Positions 16,908 to 25,498 of a stretch of DNA of 34,812 bases are shown piece by piece (positions within the stretch are counted from its first letter, which is position 1; every line of letters begins with the position of its first letter). Source of the DNA: an uncultured Flavobacteriales bacterium (GTDB lineage: Bacteria; Bacteroidota; Bacteroidia; Flavobacteriales_E; Vicingaceae); NCBI GenBank assembly GCA_905479995.1, contig CAJQON010000043.1, positions 1 to 34,812 of the forward strand. Direction: 5' to 3'. The notes beneath the pieces were generated by a model. It made no database searches, was not told the DNA's origin, and saw only the letters and a program-made list of their open reading frames with translations. A program made the translations under genes and the position numbers.

Positions 16908-19900
16908 ATGAAGAAATTTTTGACTCTTACAGCTTTAACTATTGCATTATTAAGCGCTTACTCTCAAAATACGTATTACAAAAAAGTAACACAGCTTGGA
17001 CATTTAAATCTAAATGATGGGATAGTAACTTCAGATAACAACTCCATTATAATAGGAAGTATTAACAATGGTTTAAGTATAGGGTCTCCATTTATTGCAA
17101 AAATGGATGTTAATGGTGATACGATTTGGACTAAAACCTTTCTTAACCTAGGAACACGAATATCTTCTAGTTTTAACAAAGTTGTAGAGTTAGCTAATGG
17201 CAATTTAATTGCTTCTGGTGCTCATGTAAATGTAACTGATCAAACGGAACCTATTGTAATAGAAATATCTCCATCGGGAGCCGTAATTAATGAAAAGAAG
17301 TTTCCAATTAATTTTTTAGGTAATTATGGAATGATTGCTCCTAGCACAGCAATTATTGAAACAGATGGAGTTAACTCCTTTGTTGCTTATGGATCTGGAT
17401 GGAATGATGGAGGCTTTCCTAGAAACTCGTATGGCTACCTTAATATAGCTAAACTGGATCAAAACTTAGATACCCTTTGGACAAAGAAAATGGACCTAAC
17501 CCCTGAAATTAGCTTTGATATGAACGTTGGTCTAATTCTGCACTCGATTAAATTAACCAATACTGGAGCCATAGTATTGTTGTATCAAGCACAAACTGGT
17601 ACAGGAATAATCCCTAACAGTATGCCTTATTTTGTTAGTAAACTATCCAATACAGGAGACTTAATTAATAGCTACAAACTGACTACTACGGATAACAGGA
17701 AGAACATCTACCTTTCTTCTATTACCATTTTAGACAATCACAACATGTACCTAACTGGTCAAATTCAATCAGACTTAAGTTCTCTTACAGCTAATGCTTC
17801 TATCCTAGAGTTAGATTCAAACCTTAACATCGTTAATAAAGCTGTTTATTTTGACACTAGAGGAACAAGTGAAGCAATGATTCAATTAACGAATGGAGAT
17901 TTCTTAATGGCACTGTCTGGATCTAGTTTTGCGCCCTTAACCCAAAAGCCCGCTATCGTTAAATTTGATGCTAACTTAAACATGAAATGGATCAAACAGT
18001 ATGGGTCTGCATCTACAACTATTTGTAACATTGATGTAGACCAAAATAAAAACATTCATTTATTCGGAGGATCTCGAATTTTCTCAACAGCCAATTACTT
18101 TAGTGGACTTATCTTAAAAGCCGATTCAAACGGAATAATTCCTAGTTGTATAGAAAGCTTTAATTCTTTGAACATCGATTCTATGATTGTTCTTCAAACT
18201 GCTACGGCAAACTATATCATTAGTGCAGATACAATTACCACAACAACATCAATTGCTCCTAGTGCAGCAATTATTGAAACAGAGAGTTTAGAAATAAGTT
18301 TTACTGACTCTATAATCCAGCCACTGTGTAATGGCCAGCAAGGTGCAATAGATTTAACAATGCTTAGCGCTAATACTCCTCATATTTTTACATGGTCTAA
18401 TGGAACTTCGGCTGAAGATTTAAGTGACTTTTCATCAACTTATTCTGTTATTATTACAGACAAACACAATTGTGTGCACCTTGATACCTTTAATTTAATT
18501 GAACCAAATGTAATAGGAGCAAACTTTACATCAACCAATGTAAATTGTTTTGGTGCTGCAAATGGAACAATTGATTTAACTGTTACTGGAGGTACACCAG
18601 GCTATACTTATAGCTGGACTAATCTTGCTTCTACTGAAGACTTAACCAATCTTTCTGGTGGATTTTATCAAGTAACTATTTCTGACACCAATGGATGTCA
18701 AAAGGTGGTTGGTATTTCTGTTACGGAACCACAACAACTAATTTCGGTTGTAACAAAAACCACTCATGCAAGCTGTAATAATGTTTGTGATGGAGAATTA
18801 GTTTGTTTTGCATCTGGAGGAATGCCTCCTTATACTTATTTATGGAATGATGTATTAGCACAAACTACTGATACTGCAATTGGCTTATGTGATGGACAAT
18901 ATTTTGCAACAATTACAGATTCCAACGGATGTCAAACCTATGTAAATGGAATGGTAACAGAACCTATCGCTTTAACTTCTTCAATGTGGGAATCTCCAAC
19001 AGAATGTGGTTTAAGTAATGGTGCTGCAGGTGTTACACCAAACGGTGGAACCTTACCTTATAGCATTGTCTGGTGGGGAACTTCAGTTACTAACGATACT
19101 ATTACTGGTAGAGATTTTGGTCAGTCTGGAGTTAATGTTATTGATGGAAACGGTTGTTTATTAAGAGATTCAATTGACATTACAACAACAACACTTGGAA
19201 ATGAAGAATGCTTAGTTTCTGTTAGTGCTTCTAATCAAAACAGAATTATTTGGGAAAAGCCTATAGCTTCAAACATTTCAGGGTATAATATTTATAGAAA
19301 TGTAGCAAGTACTTATACATTAATTGCTTTTCATCCTTATGATTCTCTTAGTGAATACACCGACCTAAGTTTTGGTGTAGATCCTAATGTAACATCTTAC
19401 CGATACAAAGTTTCTGTTGTGGATACGTGTGGTTTTGAAAGTGGATTAAGTTTCTATCATGAAACAATTCATTTAACTGCAAATCTTGGTGTTGGGGGAG
19501 AAGTTAATCTTATTTGGGATGATTATGAAGGCGCTTCTTTTAGCAGTTATAATATTATGTTAGATTCGACAGGAACAGGTAATTATAATCTATTGGCTTC
19601 TGTTGCTGTAGGAAGTTTCACTTATACACATTTAACTCCACCGCAAGATTCTGCTGAATACATTATTGAAGTTGTTTTAGATAGCACATGTACTTCTACT
19701 CAAAAAGCAAATCATAATACAACCAGAAGTAATAAAGGGAAAGTACAAAGTGTATCAACTGGAATAATTGATCAAGTACTACATAATTCTGTAATATATC
19801 CTAACCCTGCCAAAAACCTATTAAACATTCAATTACCAGGTGCCAAAACATGGAGCTACCAAGTATTTAATGTTGTAGGAAAATTAGTAACTGAAACAAC

Positions 19901-20015
19901 TAATATTGATTCAGAAAATAAAACGTTAAACATTGAAGCTTGGCCAAAAGGCATGTACATTATTAACTTGCAAATAGGAAAACAAAGCATCAACAAAAAA
20001 ATAGTGAAGCATTAA
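16908..20015 (+). CDS. Secreted SprB-repeat protein with type IX secretion C-terminal sorting domain
   Basis: The 1035-residue product starts with a signal peptide (FLTLTALTIALLSAYSQN). Residues about 20-440 are a beta-propeller-like region built of strands such as GDTIWTKTF and DLDTLWTKKM, common in Bacteroidota exoproteins. Residues about 470-770 hold four SprB-type repeats, each opening with a CN/CF/CG plus NG motif and having YTYxW and I(T/S)DxNGC; the fourth is divergent. Then an Fn3-like module (ISGYNIYRNV, YRYKVSVVDTCG) and, from about 955, a type A sorting domain: IYPNPAKNLLNIQ, VVGKLV, GMYIINLQ, with Lys-rich end. The protein should be exported by the T9SS and sit on the surface or be released; SprB repeats occur in the gliding adhesin. 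Adhesion is inferred. Confidence 0.92.
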   Translation: MKKFLTLTALTIALLSAYSQNTYYKKVTQLGHLNLNDGIVTSDNNSIIIGSINNGLSIGSPFIAKMDVNGDTIWTKTFLNLGTRISSSFNKVVELANGNLIASGAHVNVTDQTEPIVIEISPSGAVINEKKFPINFLGNYGMIAPSTAIIETDGVNSFVAYGSGWNDGGFPRNSYGYLNIAKLDQNLDTLWTKKMDLTPEISFDMNVGLILHSIKLTNTGAIVLLYQAQTGTGIIPNSMPYFVSKLSNTGDLINSYKLTTTDNRKNIYLSSITILDNHNMYLTGQIQSDLSSLTANASILELDSNLNIVNKAVYFDTRGTSEAMIQLTNGDFLMALSGSSFAPLTQKPAIVKFDANLNMKWIKQYGSASTTICNIDVDQNKNIHLFGGSRIFSTANYFSGLILKADSNGIIPSCIESFNSLNIDSMIVLQTATANYIISADTITTTTSIAPSAAIIETESLEISFTDSIIQPLCNGQQGAIDLTMLSANTPHIFTWSNGTSAEDLSDFSSTYSVIITDKHNCVHLDTFNLIEPNVIGANFTSTNVNCFGAANGTIDLTVTGGTPGYTYSWTNLASTEDLTNLSGGFYQVTISDTNGCQKVVGISVTEPQQLISVVTKTTHASCNNVCDGELVCFASGGMPPYTYLWNDVLAQTTDTAIGLCDGQYFATITDSNGCQTYVNGMVTEPIALTSSMWESPTECGLSNGAAGVTPNGGTLPYSIVWWGTSVTNDTITGRDFGQSGVNVIDGNGCLLRDSIDITTTTLGNEECLVSVSASNQNRIIWEKPIASNISGYNIYRNVASTYTLIAFHPYDSLSEYTDLSFGVDPNVTSYRYKVSVVDTCGFESGLSFYHETIHLTANLGVGGEVNLIWDDYEGASFSSYNIMLDSTGTGNYNLLASVAVGSFTYTHLTPPQDSAEYIIEVVLDSTCTSTQKANHNTTRSNKGKVQSVSTGIIDQVLHNSVIYPNPAKNLLNIQLPGAKTWSYQVFNVVGKLVTETTNIDSENKTLNIEAWPKGMYIINLQIGKQSINKKIVKH

Positions 20016-20040
20016 TAACTGTAAAGAATGAATACAAAAA

Positions 20041-20068
20041 AGCCTCTTAACATTAAGAGGCTTTTTTT
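20041..20068 (+). terminator. Intrinsic terminator after the SprB-repeat gene
   Basis: A 10-bp perfect stem (20041-20050 with 20053-20062, two-base loop) is followed by seven T. The A-run just before it could let it work in the other direction as well. Its T-tract overlaps the promoter box of the next gene. Confidence 0.88.
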
Positions 20069-20075
20069 ATATTTG
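20068..20075 (+). promoter_or_regulatory. TAnnTTTG -7 box four bases before the sensor-phosphatase start
   Basis: TATATTTG begins in the last T of the preceding terminator and is followed by TAGC and the ATG at 20080, the same four-base spacing as at 4548, 25416 and 27530. Confidence 0.55.
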
Positions 20076-20079
20076 TAGC

Positions 20080-23000
20080 ATGAGATTTCTATCCTTAATT
20101 ATTGTTTTAACATTCCCAATTCTTCTTTTGGGACAAAACGATAAAAACATACATAGCAGTACCTCTTTAATTAAAAACTACGCGCCAAAAACATACAAAG
20201 CAAACCCTCAAATATTTTCAATTATTCAAGACAAAAGAGGCGTAATGTTTTTTGCGAATCAACTTGGTGTAGTTGAATATGATGGCACAAATTGGAATTT
20301 AATTAAAACAGGAAATCATCATGTCTTAAATATTGCACAAGACAACAATGGTCAAATATATGTGCTTTGTGATGGTGATTTTGGAATACTCATACCAAAT
20401 GCTTCAGGTAAATTAATTTTTCAATCTAAAATTGAATTATTTAAAGAATTGGTTACGGATTATTCATTTCTTGAATTTGATGCGATAGTCTTTGATAAAG
20501 ACCGAATATACATTGAGACTTCTAAAGGGTTATATCTTCTTCAAAAAAACAAAATAACACCACTAAAACTTACTGGTAAGGTAGCTTTTATAAAAAAGGT
20601 AGATGAAACCATTTTCCTTCAAATTATAGGAAAAGGATTACATCGATTAGAAGATGGAGTAGTAAAACCAATTCAACAAGGAACACTATTTAAAGAAGAC
20701 CTAATTGTTGACATAATCAAGTTTAATAATAACGTAAACATTATAACCCGTGAAAAAGGTATTTTTAAAATATCCAGCAAACAAAACATACAACCTCTTA
20801 ATCCTTTAGCCGGAAATATAATTACTTCTTCCCAAAACAACAGAAACATTCACCTAATATTAGGAACGTCAAATGGTATTATAATTTTAGATAAAGACTT
20901 AGCTGTTTATAAAGAAATAGGGGTTAGGGAGGGTATTTCAGATGCTACAATAAAAGAGGTTTATTTAGACAATGAAAATAACTTATGGATAGGTACACAA
21001 AATGGGATTAGCAAAGTTGAAATTGATACTCCAATAGAAGTATTCAATAAAAACAACAGTCTCAATGGATCAATAGAAGCTGTGGAGGGATTTAACAACA
21101 CTATTTTTTGTGCAACAGGAAATGGCGTTTATTACTTAAGCAACGGAGGCAATGCTGTAAAAATTAAAAACCTTGAATCTGACTGTTATGGATTATCATC
21201 ATTGTCTTTTGGAAGTGACACCACCTTATTGGTAGCCGAAGTAAATGGGGTTTACCAGATAAATCAAAACTACAAAGCCAAACAAATCTCTTCTGGAGGA
21301 CCTTATATGTTTAAGCAATCTCCATTAAATACAAATGAAATATTTACAATTCACTATGATGGCCTATCGAAGTTTAACTATGAAAATGGAAAATTGGTAG
21401 AGGAGAATTACATCAAGAGTTTTAGTAAAGGAGAAACGCATAACTTTTTCATTCAACAAGATGGTACTATTTGGATTGGGACGTTAGATGATGGAATTTA
21501 TCAAACTACAGTAAGCACTTATACAGATTTAGCTAAATACAAGCATTATGACGCAGATGATGGCTTGCCAAATGAACAATGCTATCTATTTGAACATGGT
21601 GATAATATTTATGCAGGAACAAATCTTGGATTGTTTATTTTTCAAAATGACAAATTTATTCCCTCTGTTGCTTTTTCTTTTGGATCAATTAAAGGAATGA
21701 AAGGGATTCATCGAATTAGTGAAGATGAAAAAGGAAACATTTGGGCCGTCTTATTTGATGAGAAAAATAATTATGAGATTGGTTATTCTGCATTAGTTGA
21801 TGGGAAATATAAATGGAATCATCACGACTTCATTAAGTATTCTGAAGAAATTGTGCATGATTTTTATCATTCTATTAGTGGAAACACATGGTTTGGAGGC
21901 CCGAATGGCTTAATAAAATACGACAATAGCTATTCAAAGAAAAAGGTCCAAAAATTCAATTGTATTGTACGTAATATAGCACTTGGAGACAGTATCCTTT
22001 TTGGTGGCTCTTCAAAATTAAACAGTAAAAATATAGTTAACATTAACTTTGCTGGTAACACTCCAATTGCAATCGAATATGCAGCACCAACATTTATTGA
22101 CGAGAAGAAAACGGTCTATAGTTTTTATTTAGAAGGATTTAATAATACTTGGAGCGATTGGAGCTCGAGGACATTAAAAGAATACAACCTTAATGAAGGG
22201 ACCTATGTTTTTCATGTAAAAGCCAAAAATATTTTAGGAGTAGAATCAAACATTAGCTCTTATTCAATTGTAGTAGCTCCGCCTTGGTACAGAACATTTT
22301 TAGCAATATTTTTTTATGTTATTACTATTGGACTTCTGATATACGGCTTAATTAAGCTAAGTGTAAAAAGAGTAGCTAAGTTGAATAAAAAACTGGAAGA
22401 TACCGTAACATCTAGAACAAAAGAAATTGAAGCTCAAAAACTAGAAGCAGAAAAGCAGCGTGATGTGATTGGCGAAAAAAACCAAGAAATAATGGATTCT
22501 ATTGCTTATGCAAAACGGATCCAATCTGCCATACTACCACCAGCAAAAGCAGTAAAGGAGTTTTTACCAGAATCCTTTATCCTTTATAAACCAAAAGATG
22601 TTGTAGCTGGAGACTTCTATTGGTTAGAGTCCATTTGTCCTAGTGAGCATCTCGAACCAACTATAAATGAATCATCATTGCGAGGCACGAAGCAACCTTC
22701 TGAAAATGAACAGATTGCTTCACTCCAAAAAAGTTCCGTTCGCAATGACGTAATTTTATTCGCAGCAGCAGATTGTACTGGACATGGAGTACCAGGAGCA
22801 TTAGTAAGTGTTGTTTGTAACAATGCTTTAAATAGGAGTGTTAGAGAATATGGATTATCTGATCCAGGTAAAATTTTAACAAAAACAAGAGATATTGTAA
22901 TTGCTGAATTTGAAAAGTCTGAAGAAGTCGTGAAAGATGGGATGGATATCGCATTGTGTTCATTAGAAGGAATGACATTAAACTATGCAGGAGCGCATAA

Positions 23001-23331
23001 TCCCTTATGGATAATAAGAAATGGTGAAATTATAGAGACCAAAGCCAATAAACAACCCATAGGACAATTTGATAACCCTGAGCCCTATACAACACATACA
23101 ATTGAGTTGGAAAAAGGAGATACTATTTACCTCTTTTCAGATGGATATGTTGATCAGTTTGGTGGAGAAAAAGGCAAGAAGTTTAAAGCCAAAGCATTTA
23201 GATCGTTGTTATTGTCTATACAAGATAAAAGCATGGAACAGCAAAAGGTTATTATAGATAATACTTTTGAAAAATGGAAAGGTCACTTAGAACAAATAGA
23301 TGATGTATGCGTTATAGGCGTTAGCATATAA
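20080..23331 (+). CDS. Membrane sensor with Reg_prop propeller, Y_Y_Y domain and SpoIIE/PP2C phosphatase output
   Basis: The 1083-residue product begins with a signal peptide ending LLLGQ. Residues about 25-660 are two-component-regulator propeller repeats (ENNLWIGTQNGISK, DGTIWIGTLDDGIYQ). A Y_Y_Y domain follows at about 675-730 (YSFYLEGFNNTWSDWS), a transmembrane helix at about 738-760, a coiled coil to about 805 and then a SpoIIE-type Ser/Thr phosphatase (SIAYAKRIQSAILPP, GDFYW, AAADCTGHGVPGA, GMDIAL, LFSDGYVDQFGG, DDVCVIGV) with all metal-binding Asp in place. It probably reads an extracytoplasmic ligand and dephosphorylates a partner, as anti-sigma antagonists or other phosphoproteins, in the cytoplasm. 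Residues about 852-890, between GDFYW and LFAAADCTGHG, are an extra in-frame insert made of a palindromic repeat. Confidence 0.92.
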   Translation: MRFLSLIIVLTFPILLLGQNDKNIHSSTSLIKNYAPKTYKANPQIFSIIQDKRGVMFFANQLGVVEYDGTNWNLIKTGNHHVLNIAQDNNGQIYVLCDGDFGILIPNASGKLIFQSKIELFKELVTDYSFLEFDAIVFDKDRIYIETSKGLYLLQKNKITPLKLTGKVAFIKKVDETIFLQIIGKGLHRLEDGVVKPIQQGTLFKEDLIVDIIKFNNNVNIITREKGIFKISSKQNIQPLNPLAGNIITSSQNNRNIHLILGTSNGIIILDKDLAVYKEIGVREGISDATIKEVYLDNENNLWIGTQNGISKVEIDTPIEVFNKNNSLNGSIEAVEGFNNTIFCATGNGVYYLSNGGNAVKIKNLESDCYGLSSLSFGSDTTLLVAEVNGVYQINQNYKAKQISSGGPYMFKQSPLNTNEIFTIHYDGLSKFNYENGKLVEENYIKSFSKGETHNFFIQQDGTIWIGTLDDGIYQTTVSTYTDLAKYKHYDADDGLPNEQCYLFEHGDNIYAGTNLGLFIFQNDKFIPSVAFSFGSIKGMKGIHRISEDEKGNIWAVLFDEKNNYEIGYSALVDGKYKWNHHDFIKYSEEIVHDFYHSISGNTWFGGPNGLIKYDNSYSKKKVQKFNCIVRNIALGDSILFGGSSKLNSKNIVNINFAGNTPIAIEYAAPTFIDEKKTVYSFYLEGFNNTWSDWSSRTLKEYNLNEGTYVFHVKAKNILGVESNISSYSIVVAPPWYRTFLAIFFYVITIGLLIYGLIKLSVKRVAKLNKKLEDTVTSRTKEIEAQKLEAEKQRDVIGEKNQEIMDSIAYAKRIQSAILPPAKAVKEFLPESFILYKPKDVVAGDFYWLESICPSEHLEPTINESSLRGTKQPSENEQIASLQKSSVRNDVILFAAADCTGHGVPGALVSVVCNNALNRSVREYGLSDPGKILTKTRDIVIAEFEKSEEVVKDGMDIALCSLEGMTLNYAGAHNPLWIIRNGEIIETKANKQPIGQFDNPEPYTTHTIELEKGDTIYLFSDGYVDQFGGEKGKKFKAKAFRSLLLSIQDKSMEQQKVIIDNTFEKWKGHLEQIDDVCVIGVSI
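22673..22750 (+). repeat. Palindromic dispersed repeat inserted in frame inside the PP2C domain
   Basis: The ends are inverted copies: TCATTGCGA at 22675-22683 and its complement at 22740-22748, with a second pair around GAAGCAA (22689-22695) and TTGCTTC (22715-22721). It codes for SLRGTKQ and SVRND, phrases I know from spurious and fused coding regions in many Bacteroidota, where this repeat is intergenic. The insert may reach back to about 22633. The frame stays open throughout. Confidence 0.75.
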
Positions 23332-23375
23332 CGTATAGTTTACCCTGAGCCCAGCCGAATGGGCGTTATAGGTGT
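23318..23375. repeat. 3' flank repeat, copy A
   Basis: This stretch, covering the last codons of the sensor-phosphatase gene and 44 bases beyond, is similar to 24040-24098. Both have TATAACGTATAGTTTACCCT, then a form of the dispersed element that ends in CGAATGGG, then GGTGT. Together they mark a local duplication of the gene's 3' end. Confidence 0.75.
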
Positions 23376-23625
23376 TCGAATACAACGTATAGCTTTTTGA
23401 AAAAATCACTTAAACAACTTTGTACTACAACCCGCTTTAACACAAGATTCATTAAGTTTCAACCATACAACAATCTGCCAAATATACCCGTAATCACCTA
23501 TGCGTTAAATACTTATTGTTGATAATTATTTTTAATAAAATCTAAATTGTATCGTAAAAATTCAATAAATTTATCATAAAGGTTTAATAATAAACCAATA
23601 ACTAATTTACTAATAACTAAAAAAA
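23376..23625. other. Non-coding gap between the sensor-phosphatase and the small gene
   Basis: No coding frame is convincing. AT-rich; contains a short inverted repeat at 23581-23596 (GGTTTA with TAAACC) close upstream of the small gene. A promoter for that gene must lie here, but I see no clear TAnnTTTG. Confidence 0.5.
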
Positions 23626-23850
23626 ATGGACTTAACATTACACGAATTTGTATCAATAGTAAGGAAAGATAAACGATTTCTTGTTTCTAAATACACCCCA
23701 AAAGAAATATTAACACTCATAGATGAAGCCCTAGAAAAACATTACATAAAAAATGCCAATGTTGACAGAGGAGAATACATTATGGATATGCCTGGTTATA
23801 TATTCTTAGATGGAGAAGAAAAAAGTTCTTCAAACAAAAAAAAGGCATAA
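23626..23850 (+). CDS. Small hypothetical protein, 74 residues
   Basis: The product (starting MDLTLHEFVSIVRKDKRFLV) is hydrophilic, with an amphipathic region (YTPKEILTLIDEALEKHYI), an aromatic middle (DMPGYIFLD) and a Lys/Ser tail. There is no signal peptide or membrane segment. I do not recognise it. Amino-acid composition and codon use look like real protein, and an A-rich stretch precedes the ATG as is usual for translation starts in this phylum. It lies between the intact sensor-phosphatase and a decayed second copy of its C-terminus; its stop is two bases before the first recognisable residue of the remnant. It could be the leftover of an insertion between two paralogues. Confidence 0.5.
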   Translation: MDLTLHEFVSIVRKDKRFLVSKYTPKEILTLIDEALEKHYIKNANVDRGEYIMDMPGYIFLDGEEKSSSNKKKA

Positions 23851-23851
23851 G

Positions 23852-23996
23852 CTCAAAACCTTAGCATTACAGTTTAATGCACTAACAAATATTCCAATGG
23901 AGCAACAAAAAGCCATTATAGATTAAGCCTTTTGAATCTTGGAAAGATAATCTAGAACAAATAGATGATGTATGCGTTATAGGCGTAAGCGTATAA
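23852..23996 (+). pseudogene. Remnant of a second SpoIIE/PP2C sensor-phosphatase C-terminus, frameshifted
   Basis: Translation gives ALQFNALTNIPMEQQKAIID, then after skipping one T, KPFESWKDNLEQIDDVCVIGVSV and a TAA at 23994-23996. This aligns without gaps to the last 30 or so residues of the intact gene (MEQQKVIIDNTFEKWKGHLE, QIDDVCVIGVSI). Only the last 45-50 codons are kept and one extra base breaks the frame. Start coordinate is the first recognisable residue, not a real start. It shows that a paralogous sensor-phosphatase once stood here. Confidence 0.82.
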
Positions 23997-24009
23997 CGCA
24001 TACATCATC
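23964..24009. repeat. 18-bp perfect inverted repeat with 10-base loop
   Basis: 23964-23981 is the exact reverse complement of 23992-24009. The left arm is the codons for DDVCVI of the remnant. There is no T-run, so it is not an ordinary terminator. Confidence 0.85.
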
Positions 24010-24039
24010 AACTGTAATGTGAGGATCTATTCCAATATT

Positions 24040-24098
24040 GCGTAAGCGTATAACGTATAGTTTACCCTAAGCGATAGTCGAATGGGAGTTGTCGGTGT
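24040..24098. repeat. 3' flank repeat, copy B
   Basis: Second copy of 23318-23375 (see there). It begins with a 16-base sequence, GCGTAAGCGTATAACG, that also occurs at 23983-23998, so the 41 bases between them (with the right arm of the 18-bp hairpin) look inserted. Confidence 0.75.
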
Positions 24099-24159
24099 GA
24101 GAATTTAACGAAGTTAAAGATCGAATAGGGCCTAAATTAATTCTTCTTCTAGGTTTTGA

Positions 24160-25404
24160 TTATGCCGAAGTACTCAATTCGTAAATTTCTAAACCAAAAG
24201 AACTTGCAGCAGCAATTAAGTGATCTAAGATATCCGATTGAATACCTTCATAAACTTCCCACTCAGTAGTAGTAGCAAAACAATAAATTTCTATTGGCAA
24301 ACCATATTGATTGGATTGCAATTGCCGAACCATCAAAGTCATCTCTTCATTAATTTCAGGATGGTTTATCAAATACAATTCAGCATACTGTCTAAACACC
24401 CCAATGTTAGTCATGTTTCGACCATTAATATTTTCAGATTTATCAATCTTTAAAGAAGAGTTTTCAGCCTCAATTAGCTGTTGGCGTTCACTTACATATG
24501 CCTCAATTAACTGAAAATGCTTGAACTTTTCAAGCATAACAGTATCTGCAAAACTAATGCTATTTGGTCTAATGTAAATGTGACGTTTAATTCTTCGTGC
24601 TCCAGTCTCTTGCATACCTCTCCAATTCTTAAAAGAATCCGAAACCAATGCATAAGTTGGAATAGTGGTAATGGTGTTGTCCCAGTTTTTAACCTTTACT
24701 GTATTCAATGTTATTTTAGTAATGTTACCATCCGCACCATACTTTTCCATCTCTACCCAATCACCAACTCTAACCATGTCGTTGGTAGCAATTTGAATGC
24801 TTGCAACAAAGCCAAGAATAGTATCTTTAAAAATAAGTAACCCAACCGCAGTCATGGCTCCAAAAGCACCCATAAGGTATATAGGCGACTTTCCTAATAC
24901 TAATGACAATATAAATATTCCCGCAATAAAATATATAATCAGTCGAGCCAACTGAAAGTATGACTCTATCGGCTTGTCTTTAAATTTTTTAGCATTAGAA
25001 AAATAGTACTCTAAAGCATTAAATACCGCAACCGCAACACTAGTAAATACAATAATAATGTAAATGTGTATTATTTTTTCTATTGCAGTAATAAGGTAGG
25101 GAAAGTCTAAAAAGACAAAGCCAATGCTCCAACTTAGTAATATAGCTGGAAAGAAATGGGACAGTTTAGCAAAAACTCTTTTTTCAATTAGAACATCGTC
25201 CCACTTGTTTTTTGTTTTCAAAAATATTTTCTTAACCCCTTCACGTAAAATATTTTTTGCGATAAAATCTACAATACCTAGCAGAAATAGCAATACTACA
25301 ACCATAATAAGTAGTCGAAGGTAAGGTGCTGTTTCTTGGCTAACACCTTGTTTAATTAGCCATCCTGATAGGTTTTTTGTTGTATTGATGATGTTGTTTA
25401 ACAT
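24160..25404 (-). CDS. MscS-family mechanosensitive ion channel (YbdG-like)
   Basis: From the ATG at 25404 the product has 414 residues. Five hydrophobic segments fill the first half (LRLLIMVVVLLFLLGIVDFI; FFPAILLSWSIGFVFL; IIHIYIIIVFTSVAVAVFNA; then two more), followed by the pore-lining helix LMGAFGAMTAVGLLIFKDTI and the beta-domain MVRVGDWVEMEKYGADGNIT with VPTYAL-like TTIPTYALVSDSFKNW. The C-terminal domain is of the larger YbdG/YnaI type. It should open on membrane tension to release solutes after hypo-osmotic shock. A GTG start at 25431 would add nine residues, but a TAcaTTTG box at 25409-25416 covers that stretch, so the ATG is preferred. Confidence 0.92.
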   Translation of the reverse strand: MLNNIINTTKNLSGWLIKQGVSQETAPYLRLLIMVVVLLFLLGIVDFIAKNILREGVKKIFLKTKNKWDDVLIEKRVFAKLSHFFPAILLSWSIGFVFLDFPYLITAIEKIIHIYIIIVFTSVAVAVFNALEYYFSNAKKFKDKPIESYFQLARLIIYFIAGIFILSLVLGKSPIYLMGAFGAMTAVGLLIFKDTILGFVASIQIATNDMVRVGDWVEMEKYGADGNITKITLNTVKVKNWDNTITTIPTYALVSDSFKNWRGMQETGARRIKRHIYIRPNSISFADTVMLEKFKHFQLIEAYVSERQQLIEAENSSLKIDKSENINGRNMTNIGVFRQYAELYLINHPEINEEMTLMVRQLQSNQYGLPIEIYCFATTTEWEVYEGIQSDILDHLIAAASSFGLEIYELSTSA

Positions 25405-25408
25405 TTTG

Positions 25409-25416
25409 CAAATGTA
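25409..25416 (-). promoter_or_regulatory. TAnnTTTG -7 box four bases before the MscS gene start
   Basis: The minus strand reads TACATTTG, then CAAA, then ATG (25404): the same as TACCTTTG-CAAA-ATG before the MFS gene at 4548-4560. Confidence 0.55.
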
Positions 25417-25498
25417 AGATTTTACTAACACTTTTGAAGAGGGAAACTAAGGTGCTGTTCTCTTCTAAAATCTTTAGTATAGTTATTGCTTCTAAACA

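Noticed and set aside
16829-17017. 62-residue frame over the start of the SprB-repeat gene
   Set aside because: It overlaps the signal peptide and first codons of a clear secreted protein in another frame.
24238-24840. Plus-strand frames opposite the MscS gene
   Set aside because: They are complements of a well-conserved channel gene and their translations show no family features.
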